Shown one piece after another: positions 18,271 through 27,361 of a stretch of DNA of 64,000 nt (the first letter of the stretch is position 1; the number at the start of each line of letters is the position of its first letter). This DNA is from Vibrio echinoideorum (GTDB lineage: Bacteria; Pseudomonadota; Gammaproteobacteria; Enterobacterales; Vibrionaceae): NCBI RefSeq assembly GCF_024347455.1, contig NZ_AP025483.1:620001-684000 (forward strand), written 5' to 3'. The position numbers and the translations under genes are program-made. The notes under the pieces were generated by a model. It had not been told where the DNA came from and made no database searches. It saw only the letters and a program-made list of their open reading frames with translations.

Positions 18271-19275
18271 TTAGAATGCGTATTTTAGACCTAGACGCAT
18301 AGTGTCTTCGCCTTCGACTTTAACACCTTGAGCATTTGATACGCTATCAAGATTGTTCAGTGCGTAAGCAACATAAGCGTTTAGGTTTTTGTTGAATGCG
18401 TAGTCACCTGTGATTTCGAAGAAATCACTTTTATCTTGAGATTTGCCTAGGAGGTTATCTTCTTCAGTTTTCTGGTATGCACCCATTAGAGTGAAGCCGT
18501 TACCAAAGCCGTAAGTTGCAGCAAATTCCATACCGCTGAAGTCAGAGTTGTATTTATCGTCTGCTTCACCAGTAGTGTATGTACCAGCTAGGTATAGAGA
18601 GTCTAGTGTGTAGTTAACACCAGCGATGATAGCGTTACCAGTACCTGCGTTTTCACCATTGTCACCTGCTGAGTAACCAAGACCGAAGCCTAGACCCATA
18701 GGAAGAGTGTAGATAGCAGATACACCGTAAGCATCAGTGTCTTTATCTTCACCAGCAACCAAACTTGCTTTAACTGTTAGAGCATCAACAAAGTTACCAG
18801 TATAAAGGATTGTATTGTTGATTTGCTCGTTACCAGCGTTGATGAATTCTTTTTGAGCACCAGTAAATGTCGTTACATCAGACATTTGAGAGATTTGTAC
18901 TGCTGCTGTATCTTGGCGACCAAATGATACTGCACCGAAATCACCTTGAAGACCCGCAAACATGTAACGCTGTTTGAAGTCTTCATTAGCAGTGTTGTCG
19001 CTTGAAGAGTTCACTGTTTGCTCAGCTTCGTAGAAACCAAAGCCGCTTAGTGATTCATTAATTTCTGTAGTACCACCAACGTTAAGACGGAAACGGCTGT
19101 TGTTAGCCATTGTGCCTTCAATTTCTTCACCACCGTTACCAATGAAATCGCCACGGAATTCCGCGCGACCACCAACGTTTAGTTCAGTGCCATCTTGGCT
19201 GTATACGTTTGCTGCATTTGCGCCAGCTGATACTGTTGCCGCTACTGCTAGAGCGATCAGAGTCTTGTTGTTCAT
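18271..19275 (-). CDS. ompU: OmpU-like general porin
   Basis: A 334-residue outer-membrane trimeric porin. A signal peptide (residues 1-21, cleaved after GANA) precedes the typical start NVYSQDGTELNVGGRAEF, and the chain ends in the barrel-type terminal Phe (LGLKYAF). Alternating amphipathic strands fill the rest. It follows TAGGAA at 9 nt. Location between dacB and greA matches V. cholerae ompU (VC0633, from memory). The upstream region is long and AT-rich with a TATAAT on the minus strand (19485-19480) but no recognisable -35, as expected for an activator-dependent promoter such as a ToxR-controlled one; ToxR control is an inference. Confidence 0.9.
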   Translation of the reverse strand: MNNKTLIALAVAATVSAGANAANVYSQDGTELNVGGRAEFRGDFIGNGGEEIEGTMANNSRFRLNVGGTTEINESLSGFGFYEAEQTVNSSSDNTANEDFKQRYMFAGLQGDFGAVSFGRQDTAAVQISQMSDVTTFTGAQKEFINAGNEQINNTILYTGNFVDALTVKASLVAGEDKDTDAYGVSAIYTLPMGLGFGLGYSAGDNGENAGTGNAIIAGVNYTLDSLYLAGTYTTGEADDKYNSDFSGMEFAATYGFGNGFTLMGAYQKTEEDNLLGKSQDKSDFFEITGDYAFNKNLNAYVAYALNNLDSVSNAQGVKVEGEDTMRLGLKYAF

Positions 19276-19788
19276 GTTATTAATTCCTAATTACTGTCCA
19301 TAGAAGTTTTATCAAGGATTTGAACCCTTTTGCGTATTGCCTGTATTAATCAAGCTTCATAATCATGATTAGAACAGAAGTCTGAAAAATGCCAGTGCAA
19401 TCCATGGGTTACTTTTTACCTCTAAAGTTCCATAGTCAGTTAGTAAAATGATATAAAACTAAAAAATGAACACTGTTTTATTATATCTATTGTTGTTTAA
19501 GTGTATGTTTTAAGTTGGTTTTTACAAAAGTGTGATCTGTGTTTATTTTGTTTGTTTTTTGTTTTTTTAGGTATTTAACTCTCTACTTATTGGTGAGGGA
19601 GTTATTATTCATTTTTGTGATGTCTGTAATTTAGACCTAGATAAAGCTTTTATAACGCAAAGTGGAATAAAGGTGATTTAGCCATAAAGTTTGTTTACAC
19701 TAAGCCAAATCGTTTTGTTTCTATCACCCAATAACTATGTTGGGTGGATTTATGTTGGCCAAAGAAAGCTTTGGCATAGAGGTAAAAA
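19276..19788. promoter_or_regulatory. Divergent AT-rich intergenic region ompU / greA
   Basis: 513 bp without a gene. Toward ompU there is a minus-strand -10 (TATAAT, 19485-19480) and a phased run of GTTTAAG/GTTTTAAG/GTTTTTAC at 19495-19530. Toward greA there is an imperfect AACTC/GAGTT hairpin near 19577-19605 and two hairpins in the presumed 5' leader: CACCCAA/TTGGGTG (19725-19731, 19740-19746) and GCCAAAG/CTTTGGC (19758-19764, 19769-19775). TTTACACT near 19694-19701 may be the greA -10. Confidence 0.5.
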
Positions 19789-20262
19789 ATGGAAAAGGTT
19801 CCAATGACAGTACGTGGCGCTCAAAAGCTACGTGACGAATTAGATCGCCTACTTAAGCTACGCCCTGTTATCTCAGCAGCTATCGGTGAAGCACGTGAAC
19901 TAGGTGACTTGAAAGAGAATGCTGAATACCACGCAGCTCGTGAAGAGCAGGGTATCTGTGAAGCTCAAATTCGAGATATCGAATATAAGCTATCACTGGC
20001 TCAGATCATCGATGTAACCCAGATGGACAACACGGGTAAGATTATCTTTGGTACGACAGTGACTTTGGTTGATGTGGATACGGACGAAGAATTCCGTTAC
20101 CAAATCGTTTCTGAAGATGAAGCCGAGATTAAAACGGGTCGTATTTCTGTGAAATCACCCATTGCTCGCGGTCTTATCGGTAAGATGGAAGGCGACGAAG
20201 TTCACATCTCTACCCCTGGCGGCGATAAAGATTTCGAAATTGACAAAGTTGAATACATCTAA
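19789..20262 (+). CDS. greA: Transcript cleavage factor GreA
   Basis: A 157-residue cytoplasmic factor that enters the RNA polymerase secondary channel and stimulates cleavage of backtracked RNA. The N-terminal coiled coil (about residues 1-75) carries the acidic tip Asp40/Glu43 in [12 protein letters not shown], which coordinates catalytic Mg2+. The C-terminal FKBP-like domain follows. It starts after AGAGGT. The two leader hairpins just upstream could mediate control, as leader RNA does for E. coli greA. The gene is monocistronic with a strong terminator. Confidence 0.96.
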   Translation: MEKVPMTVRGAQKLRDELDRLLKLRPVISAAIGEARELGDLKENAEYHAAREEQGICEAQIRDIEYKLSLAQIIDVTQMDNTGKIIFGTTVTLVDVDTDEEFRYQIVSEDEAEIKTGRISVKSPIARGLIGKMEGDEVHISTPGGDKDFEIDKVEYI

Positions 20263-20290
20263 TTGAATTTGCTTTGTTTCTGATAAGTAA

Positions 20291-20314
20291 AAAGGTCGCT
20301 AATGCGACCTTTTT
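20291..20314 (+). terminator. greA terminator
   Basis: AAAGGTCGC (20291-20299) and GCGACCTTT (20304-20312) with a TAAT loop, followed by TT. Confidence 0.9.
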
Positions 20315-20387
20315 CGTTTCTCACGCTACACTAAAAGACAAACGCTATGGTTTTCTCTAAGTGAAGTTAGCTTATTATTAAGCTCGC

Positions 20388-20684
20388 TTATTTGCGTGGA
20401 ATCTCGATTTTACGTGCTTCTGACTGACGGAACAGTACTAGAACTTTACCGATAGTCTGTACTTTCTCAGCTTTAGATTCACGTACAATTGCATCGATAA
20501 TCAGTTGCTTAGTCTCACGGTCTTCTGATGCAACTTTAATCTTGATCAGTTCATGGTGGTCTAGAGCCAATTCGATTTCCGCTAGAACAGCTTCAGTAAG
20601 TCCATTTGCGCCCATTAGCACGACAGGTTTTAAACTGTGAGCTAGGCCCTTTAGATGCTGCTTTTGTTTGGTACTTAGGTTCAT
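20388..20684 (-). CDS. yhbY: CRS1-YhbY domain RNA-binding protein
   Basis: A 98-residue single-domain protein of the CRM (YhbY) family. It shows the opening LSTKQKQHLKGLAHSLKPVV, the conserved GxxG-like loop in MGANGLTEAV, and the HELIKIKV strand followed by the ETKQLIIDAIVRES helix. Members bind pre-50S ribosomal particles. It diverges from rlmE with about 115 bp between the starts, the conserved gamma-proteobacterial arrangement. No clear Shine-Dalgarno is visible before the ATG at 20684. Confidence 0.93.
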   Translation of the reverse strand: MNLSTKQKQHLKGLAHSLKPVVLMGANGLTEAVLAEIELALDHHELIKIKVASEDRETKQLIIDAIVRESKAEKVQTIGKVLVLFRQSEARKIEIPRK

Positions 20685-20798
20685 TACGCGGCCAATTTTA
20701 TTTAGTATTAGGGTTGAAAAAACCTATTTTAACGCCATCTAAAGCTGAAGACTATAATTTATTCAGCAATTAGTACTTTCCTCCAATTTAGGTATCCA

Positions 20799-21428
20799 AT
20801 GAGTAAACAGAAACACTCGGCCAGTTCAGGCCGTTGGTTGAAGGAACACTTCGACGACAAGTATGCAAACGAAGCTAGAAAAAAAGGTTATCGTTCGCGT
20901 GCTTATTTCAAAATGGAAGAGATTCAAACTAAAGATAAATTGCTGACTCCTGGAATGACCATTGTGGATTTAGGGGCAGCGCCTGGCGGTTGGTCTCAAT
21001 ATGCTGCTAAGATTATTGGAGACAACGGACAAATCATTGCTTGTGATTTGTTGCCAATGGACCCGATTGCAGGAGTGAGCTTTCTGCAAGGCGATTTCCG
21101 TGAAGAAGCTGTGCTAGAAGCTTTATTGGAACGTATACAACCAAACATGGTTGATGTAGTGATGTCTGATATGGCGCCTAACATAGCTGGCAATAATTCT
21201 GTGGATCAGCCAAGAGCTATGTATTTAGTTGAATTAGCTTTGGATATGTGTCGACAAGTTCTAGCTACCAATGGTAGTTTTGTTGTAAAAGTATTCCAAG
21301 GCGAAGGGTTTGACCAATATGTTAAGGACGTCCGTGAGATGTTTAAAACAGTCAAAGTGAGAAAACCCGACTCTTCTCGAGCTCGATCTCGTGAAGTGTT
21401 TATCGTAGCAACTGGTTACAAAGGTTAA
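20799..21428 (+). CDS. rlmE: 23S rRNA 2'-O-ribose methyltransferase (U2552)
   Basis: A 209-residue RrmJ/FtsJ enzyme that methylates U2552 of 23S rRNA in 50S assembly. The SAM motif [14 protein letters not shown] is near residue 51, and the catalytic K-D-K-E set is consistent with Lys in AYFKMEEI, Asp in VVMSDMAPN, Lys in [10 protein letters not shown] and the later Glu in [10 protein letters not shown]. The length equals E. coli RlmE (209). It is followed 98 bp later by ftsH in the same direction, as in E. coli. Confidence 0.95.
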   Translation: MSKQKHSASSGRWLKEHFDDKYANEARKKGYRSRAYFKMEEIQTKDKLLTPGMTIVDLGAAPGGWSQYAAKIIGDNGQIIACDLLPMDPIAGVSFLQGDFREEAVLEALLERIQPNMVDVVMSDMAPNIAGNNSVDQPRAMYLVELALDMCRQVLATNGSFVVKVFQGEGFDQYVKDVREMFKTVKVRKPDSSRARSREVFIVATGYKG

Positions 21429-21526
21429 CGATTCTCTTCCAAGAGTGAGAGTTAACAACATGGCTACAGGTTACAAACTGTAGTACCCTACCTTTAATTA
21501 CAATTAGTTATCGAGAGGCTTACACC

Positions 21527-23512
21527 TTGAGTGACATGGCAAAAAATTTAATTCTGTGGCTTGTTATCGCGGTTGTGTTGATGTCGGTATTCCAGAGCTT
21601 TGGCCCTGGGGAAAGTAACGGCAGAGCAGTAGATTACACCACGTTTGTACAGGAAGTTGGCCAAGGCCAGATTCAAGACGCACAGTTCAATAACAGCGAA
21701 ATTACTTTCACACGTCGTGGCGGTGGTTCTAAGTATGTAACTTACATGCCTGTTTATGATCAAAAGCTACTTGATGACTTAATTAATCAAAACGTAAAAG
21801 TTCAGGGTACACCACCTGAAGAGCAGAGCCTGCTTGGCACTATCTTCATCTCTTGGTTCCCAATGATCTTACTGATTGGTGTGTGGATTTTCTTCATGCG
21901 TCAAATGCAAGGCGGCGGCGGCGGTAAAGGCGCGATGTCTTTCGGTAAGAGTAAAGCTCGAATGATGAGCGAAGAACAAATCAAAACGATGTTTGCTGAT
22001 GTTGCTGGTTGTGACGAAGCAAAAGAAGACGTTAAAGAGCTTGTTGATTATCTTCGTGACCCAAGTCGTTTCCAAAAGCTAGGTGGTAAGATCCCGACAG
22101 GTATCCTGTTGGTTGGTCCTCCTGGTACTGGTAAAACATTGCTTGCAAAAGCGATTGCCGGTGAAGCGAAAGTACCGTTCTTTACTATCTCAGGTTCTGA
22201 CTTTGTTGAAATGTTTGTTGGTGTCGGTGCATCTCGTGTGCGTGACATGTTCGAACAAGCGAAGAAAGCAGCACCTTGTATTATCTTTATCGATGAAATC
22301 GATGCTGTTGGTCGTCAGCGTGGCGCTGGTGTTGGTGGTGGTCACGATGAGCGTGAACAAACACTAAACCAAATGCTGGTTGAGATGGATGGTTTCGAAG
22401 GTAACGAAGGTATTATCGTTATCGCTGCGACTAACCGTCCAGACGTACTTGACCCAGCATTGCTTCGTCCAGGCCGTTTTGACCGTCAAGTAGTGGTTGG
22501 TCTACCGGATGTACGTGGTCGTGAACAGATTCTTAAAGTACACATGCGTAAGGTTCCACTATCAGGTGATGTTGAACCATCTCTGATTGCTCGTGGTACA
22601 CCAGGTTTCTCTGGTGCAGACCTTGCGAACCTTGTGAACGAAGCCGCTCTATTCGCTGCTCGCGGTAACAAGCGCAATGTTTCTATGGTTGAGTTTGAAT
22701 TAGCGAAAGACAAAATTATGATGGGTGCTGAGCGCCGTTCAATGGTTCTAACTGAAGAAACGAAAGAATCGACGGCTTACCATGAAGCTGGTCATGCAAT
22801 TGTTGGTCGTTTAGTGCCTGAGCACGATCCAGTGTACAAAGTATCTATCATCCCTCGTGGTCGAGCGCTTGGTGTTACTATGTATTTACCAGAACAAGAT
22901 CGTGTAAGTATGAACCGTCAACACCTAGAATCGATGATTTCTAGCCTATACGGTGGTCGTCTTGCTGAGGAATTGATTTACGGTTCAGACAAGGTATCGA
23001 CAGGTGCATCAAACGATATTGAACGTGCCACTGATATTGCTCGTAAGATGGTGACTCAATGGGGCTTCTCTGAAAAACTAGGCCCTCTTCTTTATGCAGA
23101 AGAAGAAGGTGAAGTTTTCTTAGGTCGCGGAATGAGCAAAGCTAAACACGTATCGGATGAAACCACTCGACTTATCGATGAAGAGATTCGTATCTTAATT
23201 GATCGTAATTACGCTCGAGCGAAACAAATACTCGAAGACAATATGGATTTAATGCACTCAATGAAAGATGCATTAATGAAGTATGAAACGATTGATGCGG
23301 GTCAAATTGATGATTTGATGGATCGTAAAACCGAGATCCGTGAGCCTGCTGGTTGGGGTGAACAAGTAAAAGCAGAACCTGTAAAGGAAGAAGCCAAGCC
23401 TGAAGCTGAAGTTAAATCTGAAGAACAAGCTAAAGCCGAACCAGAAGCTGAAGAGTCGAAAGTTGAAGACGTTAAATCTGAATCAGATGATACTCAAAAC
23501 AAAGATTCTTAA
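21527..23512 (+). CDS. ftsH: ATP-dependent zinc metalloprotease FtsH
   Basis: A 661-residue inner-membrane AAA+ protease. TTG at 21527 is preferred as start because GAGAGG lies 8 nt before it; the ATG at 21536 would be 17 nt away. Two membrane spans (about 7-22 and 104-124) flank a periplasmic domain. The cytoplasmic part has Walker A GPPGTGKT at 197-204, Walker B IIFIDEID at 252-259, the second region of homology, and the zinc motif HEAGH at 419-423. The tail after about residue 610 is a Glu/Lys/Ala-rich low-complexity extension. It degrades LpxC, SecY and other substrates in its family. Confidence 0.96.
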   Translation: MSDMAKNLILWLVIAVVLMSVFQSFGPGESNGRAVDYTTFVQEVGQGQIQDAQFNNSEITFTRRGGGSKYVTYMPVYDQKLLDDLINQNVKVQGTPPEEQSLLGTIFISWFPMILLIGVWIFFMRQMQGGGGGKGAMSFGKSKARMMSEEQIKTMFADVAGCDEAKEDVKELVDYLRDPSRFQKLGGKIPTGILLVGPPGTGKTLLAKAIAGEAKVPFFTISGSDFVEMFVGVGASRVRDMFEQAKKAAPCIIFIDEIDAVGRQRGAGVGGGHDEREQTLNQMLVEMDGFEGNEGIIVIAATNRPDVLDPALLRPGRFDRQVVVGLPDVRGREQILKVHMRKVPLSGDVEPSLIARGTPGFSGADLANLVNEAALFAARGNKRNVSMVEFELAKDKIMMGAERRSMVLTEETKESTAYHEAGHAIVGRLVPEHDPVYKVSIIPRGRALGVTMYLPEQDRVSMNRQHLESMISSLYGGRLAEELIYGSDKVSTGASNDIERATDIARKMVTQWGFSEKLGPLLYAEEEGEVFLGRGMSKAKHVSDETTRLIDEEIRILIDRNYARAKQILEDNMDLMHSMKDALMKYETIDAGQIDDLMDRKTEIREPAGWGEQVKAEPVKEEAKPEAEVKSEEQAKAEPEAEESKVEDVKSESDDTQNKDS

Positions 23513-23530
23513 TCGCTAAGCTATAAATTA

Positions 23531-23557
23531 AAACCCTGAGTACGCTCAGGGTTTTTC
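23531..23557 (+). terminator. ftsH terminator
   Basis: AAACCCTGAG (23531-23540) pairs with CTCAGGGTTT (23545-23554) around TACG, followed by TT. It precedes folP, so folP may have its own promoter or depend on readthrough. Confidence 0.85.
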
Positions 23558-23604
23558 TGTTTATAGCTCAAGGTGTTTTTTTTACTCTTTAAGACCTGCC
23601 TTTC

Positions 23605-24435
23605 ATGATATTAAAAGCAAACAATAAAACGCTCGTTTTAGACCGCCCACATGTAATGGGTATCCTCAATGTCACCCCTGATTCTTTTTCTGATGGTGGG
23701 GAATTCAGTTCATTAGATAATGCCTTACTGCGAGCTGAACGAATGATTCAAGCTGGCGTTAGCATTATTGACATTGGTGGCGAATCGACCCGTCCTGGTG
23801 CTCCGGAAGTTACCTTAGAAGAAGAGCTATCCCGAGTGATTCCTGCGATTAAAGCAATTCGTGCTAAGTTTGATGTCTGGATCTCTATTGATACCAGTAA
23901 AGCGGAAGTGATGCGCCAAGCTGTTGAGGTCGGCGCAGATCTGATCAATGATGTGCGCGCTTTACAAGAGCCCGGAGCCTTAGAAGCTGCCGCAAATGCT
24001 GATGTTCCTGTTTGCCTGATGCACATGAAAGGCCAACCAAGAACCATGCAAGCTAACCCAAGTTACGATGATGTGCTAACAGATGTGGAAGGCTTTTTGA
24101 AAGAAAGAGTTGAAGCTTGTGAAACTGTAGGTATCTCTAAAGAGAAACTGATTCTTGACCCCGGTTTTGGTTTTGGTAAAACCATTGAACACAATTACCA
24201 CCTATTAGCACAACTTGATAAATTTCATAAGCTTGGGTTGCCAATTTTAGCTGGGATGTCGAGAAAATCGATGATCTTTAAGCTGTTGGACAAAGCACCG
24301 GCTGACTGCATGGTAGCAAGTGTCACTTGCGCCACGATCGCCGCAATGAAAGGTGCCCAAATTATTCGCGTCCACGATGTTGAAGATACGTTGGAAGCGA
24401 TGAAAATAATCGAAGTGATGAATAACAATCACTAA
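23605..24435 (+). CDS. folP: Dihydropteroate synthase
   Basis: A 276-residue TIM-barrel enzyme condensing 6-hydroxymethyl-dihydropterin pyrophosphate with p-aminobenzoate, the sulfonamide target in folate synthesis. Visible motifs are GILNVTPDSFSDGG (about residue 19), DIGGESTRPGA (about 57), ISIDTSK, DPGFGFGK and AGMSRKS near the C-terminus. No strong ribosome site is seen before the ATG. It is followed 18 bp later by glmM, the usual gamma-proteobacterial order ftsH-folP-glmM. Confidence 0.96.
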   Translation: MILKANNKTLVLDRPHVMGILNVTPDSFSDGGEFSSLDNALLRAERMIQAGVSIIDIGGESTRPGAPEVTLEEELSRVIPAIKAIRAKFDVWISIDTSKAEVMRQAVEVGADLINDVRALQEPGALEAAANADVPVCLMHMKGQPRTMQANPSYDDVLTDVEGFLKERVEACETVGISKEKLILDPGFGFGKTIEHNYHLLAQLDKFHKLGLPILAGMSRKSMIFKLLDKAPADCMVASVTCATIAAMKGAQIIRVHDVEDTLEAMKIIEVMNNNH

Positions 24436-24453
24436 TAATTAAGGAAAATCAAT

Positions 24454-25794
24454 ATGTCTGATAAAAGACGTTACTTCGGCACAGATGGTGTGCGTGGCAA
24501 AGTAGGCCAGTACCCGATTACACCTGATTTTGTTCTGAAGCTTGGCTGGGCCGCGGGCCGTGTTCTTGCGAAACAAGGCACGAAGAAAGTGATTATTGGC
24601 AAGGATACTCGTATCTCAGGCTACATGCTGGAATCTGCGTTAGAAGCCGGTCTTGCTGCTGCTGGTCTTCAGGCTACTTTTACTGGCCCGATGCCAACAC
24701 CTGCTGTTGCTTACCTAACACAAACATTTCGTGCGGAAGCCGGGATCGTTATCTCTGCGTCGCATAACCCATATTACGATAACGGCATCAAGTTCTTCTC
24801 TTCTGAAGGTACTAAATTGTCAGATGAAATTGAATTGGCTATCGAAGCGGAATTAGACAAAGATATCGAGTGCGTGGAATCTTCAGCATTAGGTAAAGCC
24901 GTACGTTTAAATGATGCAGCAGGCCGTTATATTGAATTTTGTAAAAGTACATTCCCACACAAAATGACGTTAGCGGGAATGAAGATTGTTGTCGATTGTG
25001 CACATGGCGCAACTTACCACATTGCTCCTGCTGTATTTAAAGAGTTGGGTGCAGAAGTGATTGCTATGGGCGTTGAACCTAATGGTACTAATATTAACCA
25101 CGAAGTAGGCGCGACAGATGTACGTGCTCTGCAAGTGAAAGTCGTTGAAGAAAAAGCAGCATTAGGTCTTGGCTTTGATGGTGACGGTGACCGCATCATT
25201 ATGGTTGATGAGTTAGGTAACAAGGTTGATGGCGACCAAATCGCTTATATCATTGCTCGTGATGCATTACGTCGTGGTGAATTGAAAGGCGGTGTTGTTG
25301 GTACATTAATGACGAACCTTGGTATGGAAAACGGGCTTAAGCAATTGGGTATTCCATTTGTTCGTGCCGCTGTTGGTGACCGTTATGTTATGGAACAACT
25401 GCAGGCTAAAGGTTGGAAGATCGGTGCTGAAAACTCTGGTCACGTTATTCTATTGGACAAAGTAACGACGGGCGATGCAATTGTTGCTGCGCTTCAAGTG
25501 CTGGCTTCAGTCGTTGATAGTGAAATGACACTAAACGAACTTTCTCAAGGTATGACTTTATACCCTCAAGTTCTAGAAAACATTCGTTTCAGTGGTGATT
25601 CAAACCCACTAGAAGCAGAAGCAGTTAAAGCTGCCGTTGTTGAAGTAGAAGCTGATCTTGGTGATAAAGGCCGTGTGCTATTACGTAAGTCTGGCACTGA
25701 GCCATTACTGCGTGTGATGGTAGAAGGTGAAGATGCAGAGCTTGTTCAAGCGTCGGCACTTAAGATTGCAGATGCGGTAAAAGCGAACTGTTAA
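24454..25794 (+). CDS. glmM: Phosphoglucosamine mutase
   Basis: A 446-residue alpha-D-phosphohexomutase converting glucosamine-6-P to glucosamine-1-P on the way to UDP-GlcNAc for peptidoglycan and LPS. The catalytic phosphoserine loop is [12 protein letters not shown], with Ser103 matching E. coli Ser102. The Mg2+ loop is DGDGDR (near residue 241), and the C-terminal phosphate-binding loop is [17 protein letters not shown] precedes the ATG. Probably co-transcribed with folP. Confidence 0.96.
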   Translation: MSDKRRYFGTDGVRGKVGQYPITPDFVLKLGWAAGRVLAKQGTKKVIIGKDTRISGYMLESALEAGLAAAGLQATFTGPMPTPAVAYLTQTFRAEAGIVISASHNPYYDNGIKFFSSEGTKLSDEIELAIEAELDKDIECVESSALGKAVRLNDAAGRYIEFCKSTFPHKMTLAGMKIVVDCAHGATYHIAPAVFKELGAEVIAMGVEPNGTNINHEVGATDVRALQVKVVEEKAALGLGFDGDGDRIIMVDELGNKVDGDQIAYIIARDALRRGELKGGVVGTLMTNLGMENGLKQLGIPFVRAAVGDRYVMEQLQAKGWKIGAENSGHVILLDKVTTGDAIVAALQVLASVVDSEMTLNELSQGMTLYPQVLENIRFSGDSNPLEAEAVKAAVVEVEADLGDKGRVLLRKSGTEPLLRVMVEGEDAELVQASALKIADAVKANC

Positions 25795-25906
25795 TTTAGC
25801 CTTAACTTTAACGGACACAATGAATTGCGTCTGTTATCAGAAGTGGTTGAGTTATATGAAGGTTAAAAGAGGCCCAAATGAGTTTTGTGTCGCTTTTGAC
25901 CTTTTT

Positions 25907-25936
25907 TTGACCATTCACTTGGTAAAGGCTTATTTT
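25907..25936 (+). promoter_or_regulatory. Candidate secG promoter
   Basis: TTGACC (25907-25912), an 18-bp spacer and TATTTT (25931-25936) lie about 135 bp before secG. The -10 is weak. No other gene was found in the 25795-26072 spacer; its remainder shows an AGGAGG-like stretch near 26000 that is not followed by a start codon. Confidence 0.35.
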
Positions 25937-26072
25937 TTAGCAAATTCTCCTTGTCAGCCTTCGCCTCATTCGCTAGTATTGCTCGGCCTTCAGTTAGGAG
26001 GTCGCTAGCCTTGTTCTTAAAAATAGTTTTTTGAACGGCGCTGGCTCAACAATTAGGAACATAGGTGGAAAA

Positions 26073-26405
26073 ATGTTTACAGTTCTACTTGTGATTTACC
26101 TGTTGGCAGCGCTTGGTGTAATTGGCCTAGTGTTGATTCAACAAGGTAAAGGCGCAGATATGGGAGCCTCTTTCGGTGCTGGCGCTTCAAACACTGTGTT
26201 TGGTGCTGGTGGCTCAGGAAATTTCCTTACCCGAATGACTGCAGTTTTTGCAACTACATTTTTTATTCTTAGCTTAGTGCTTGGTAATATGTCTACACAT
26301 AAAACTGAGTCACAATGGATTGACCCGACTCAAGGTCAGGTAATTCAGCAAGCTGATGATGCAGTGAGTGAAGTTCCGGCGCAAGGCGACGAAATTCCAC
26401 AATAA
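26073..26405 (+). CDS. secG: Preprotein translocase subunit SecG
   Basis: A 110-residue inner-membrane protein and accessory subunit of the SecYEG channel. The start [10 protein letters not shown] at 26073 follows AGGTGG; an upstream in-frame start is not needed. Two membrane spans (about 3-22 and 51-72) are separated by the conserved glycine-rich loop ([27 protein letters not shown]). The C-terminus is acidic. It directly precedes tRNA-Leu by 16 bp, the same secG-leuU order as in E. coli, and is likely in one transcript with it. Confidence 0.94.
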   Translation: MFTVLLVIYLLAALGVIGLVLIQQGKGADMGASFGAGASNTVFGAGGSGNFLTRMTAVFATTFFILSLVLGNMSTHKTESQWIDPTQGQVIQQADDAVSEVPAQGDEIPQ

Positions 26406-26421
26406 TCTGTAAAGATTTGAT

Positions 26422-26506
26422 GCCGAGATGGTGAAATTGGTAGACACGCTAGCATGAGGTGCTAGTGCCTTAGGGTGTGAGGGTTCGAGTCCCTCTCTCG
26501 GCACCA
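26422..26506 (+). tRNA. leuU: tRNA-Leu (anticodon GAG)
   Basis: An 85-nt class-II tRNA with encoded CCA. The acceptor GCCGAGA pairs with TCTCGGC. The anticodon stem CTAGC/GCTAG encloses loop ATGAGGT, giving anticodon GAG. There is a long variable arm (TGCCTTAGGGTG) and a T arm with GGTTCGAGTCC. It follows secG as in E. coli (leuU). Confidence 0.96.
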
Positions 26507-26517
26507 TGTTTACAAAC

Positions 26518-26545
26518 TTGTAAAACATCTTGTTGGGCGTATAAT
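26518..26545 (+). promoter_or_regulatory. Promoter of initiator tRNA / rimP-nusA operon
   Basis: TTGTAA (26518-26523), a 16-bp spacer and a consensus TATAAT (26540-26545) sit between the two tRNA genes. A GC-rich discriminator (GCTCGC) follows the -10, typical of stringently controlled stable-RNA promoters. Confidence 0.65.
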
Positions 26546-26559
26546 GCTCGCAAGTCGGA

Positions 26560-26636
<77 letters not shown>

Positions 26637-26752
26637 ATTTCAATGCTATTATATAGCTTGTATTGGTAGCAAGTTTGCACAGTGTGAACCTCACTGTGAG
26701 TTAAGTGTGATATCCAATGTGATGGCACTTAACATATAAGGGTCCAGCAACA

Positions 26753-26779
26753 AAAACCCCGGTTTATACGGGGTTTTTT
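26753..26779 (+). terminator. Terminator after the initiator tRNA
   Basis: AAAACCCCG (26753-26761) pairs with CGGGGTTTT (26769-26777), then TT. It sits 117 nt after the tRNA and 92 nt before rimP. Upstream of it are hairpins CACAGTG/CACTGTG (about 26679-26698) and GTTAAGTG/CACTTAAC (26700-26733). Confidence 0.8.
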
Positions 26780-26833
26780 GTTATCTAAGCATTTGTAAAT
26801 GCGTTTAGATAATGTTTGCTTGGAATTTAAATT

Positions 26834-26853
26834 GGGCTTTGAGCCCTTTTTTT
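26834..26853 (+). terminator. Second terminator-like hairpin just before rimP
   Basis: GGGCT (26834-26838) and AGCCC (26842-26846) close a 3-nt loop and run into seven Ts, ending 18 nt before the rimP ATG. The short stem suggests partial termination or attenuation of rimP-nusA. Confidence 0.6.
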
Positions 26854-26870
26854 GTTTCTGGAGTGGTTAA

Positions 26871-27326
26871 ATGACTGGTTTAGAAAGACAACTTACTGAA
26901 ATGCTTGACGCTCCAGTAGCAGCATCAGGTTATGAGTTAGTTGGATTAGAATTTATTCGTGCTGGTGAGCACTCAACGCTACGTATTTACATCGATTCAC
27001 CAAATGGTATCAATGTAGATGATTGCTCTGAAGTTAGTCACCAAGTAAGTGCCGTAATGGACGTTGAAGATCCAATTTCAGTGGCTTATCACCTTGAAGT
27101 GTCTTCACCAGGTTTAGAGAGACCACTGTTCAAAGCAGAGCATTACCAACAATTTATTGGTCACGAGGTAAGCATCGTTTTGAAAATGGCTGTCGGCAAC
27201 CGTCGTAAATGGAAAGGTGATATCCAATCTATTGAAGGCGAGACAGTAAAAGTATTGGTTGAAGGACAAGAAGAAGAATTCGTCCTTAGCAATATTGCGA
27301 AAGCTAACCTGATCCCTAAATTTTAG
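26871..27326 (+). CDS. rimP: Ribosome maturation factor RimP
   Basis: A 151-residue protein needed for 30S subunit maturation (E. coli 150). An N-terminal alpha/beta domain contains [20 protein letters not shown], then [18 protein letters not shown] and the family signature [14 protein letters not shown]. The C-terminal Sm-like barrel is at about 95-150. It opens the rimP-nusA-infB block, 35 bp before nusA. Two hairpins with T tracts precede it, so expression probably needs antitermination or readthrough. Confidence 0.95.
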   Translation: MTGLERQLTEMLDAPVAASGYELVGLEFIRAGEHSTLRIYIDSPNGINVDDCSEVSHQVSAVMDVEDPISVAYHLEVSSPGLERPLFKAEHYQQFIGHEVSIVLKMAVGNRRKWKGDIQSIEGETVKVLVEGQEEEFVLSNIAKANLIPKF

Positions 27327-27361
27327 TTCTCCTAGAGAGATGAGCTTAAGAGGCTAGATTA

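Noticed and set aside
19576..19610. Terminator in the greA leader (AACTC/GAGTT hairpin)
   Set aside because: The stem is weak with mismatches and the tail is not a proper T tract; not called as a terminator.
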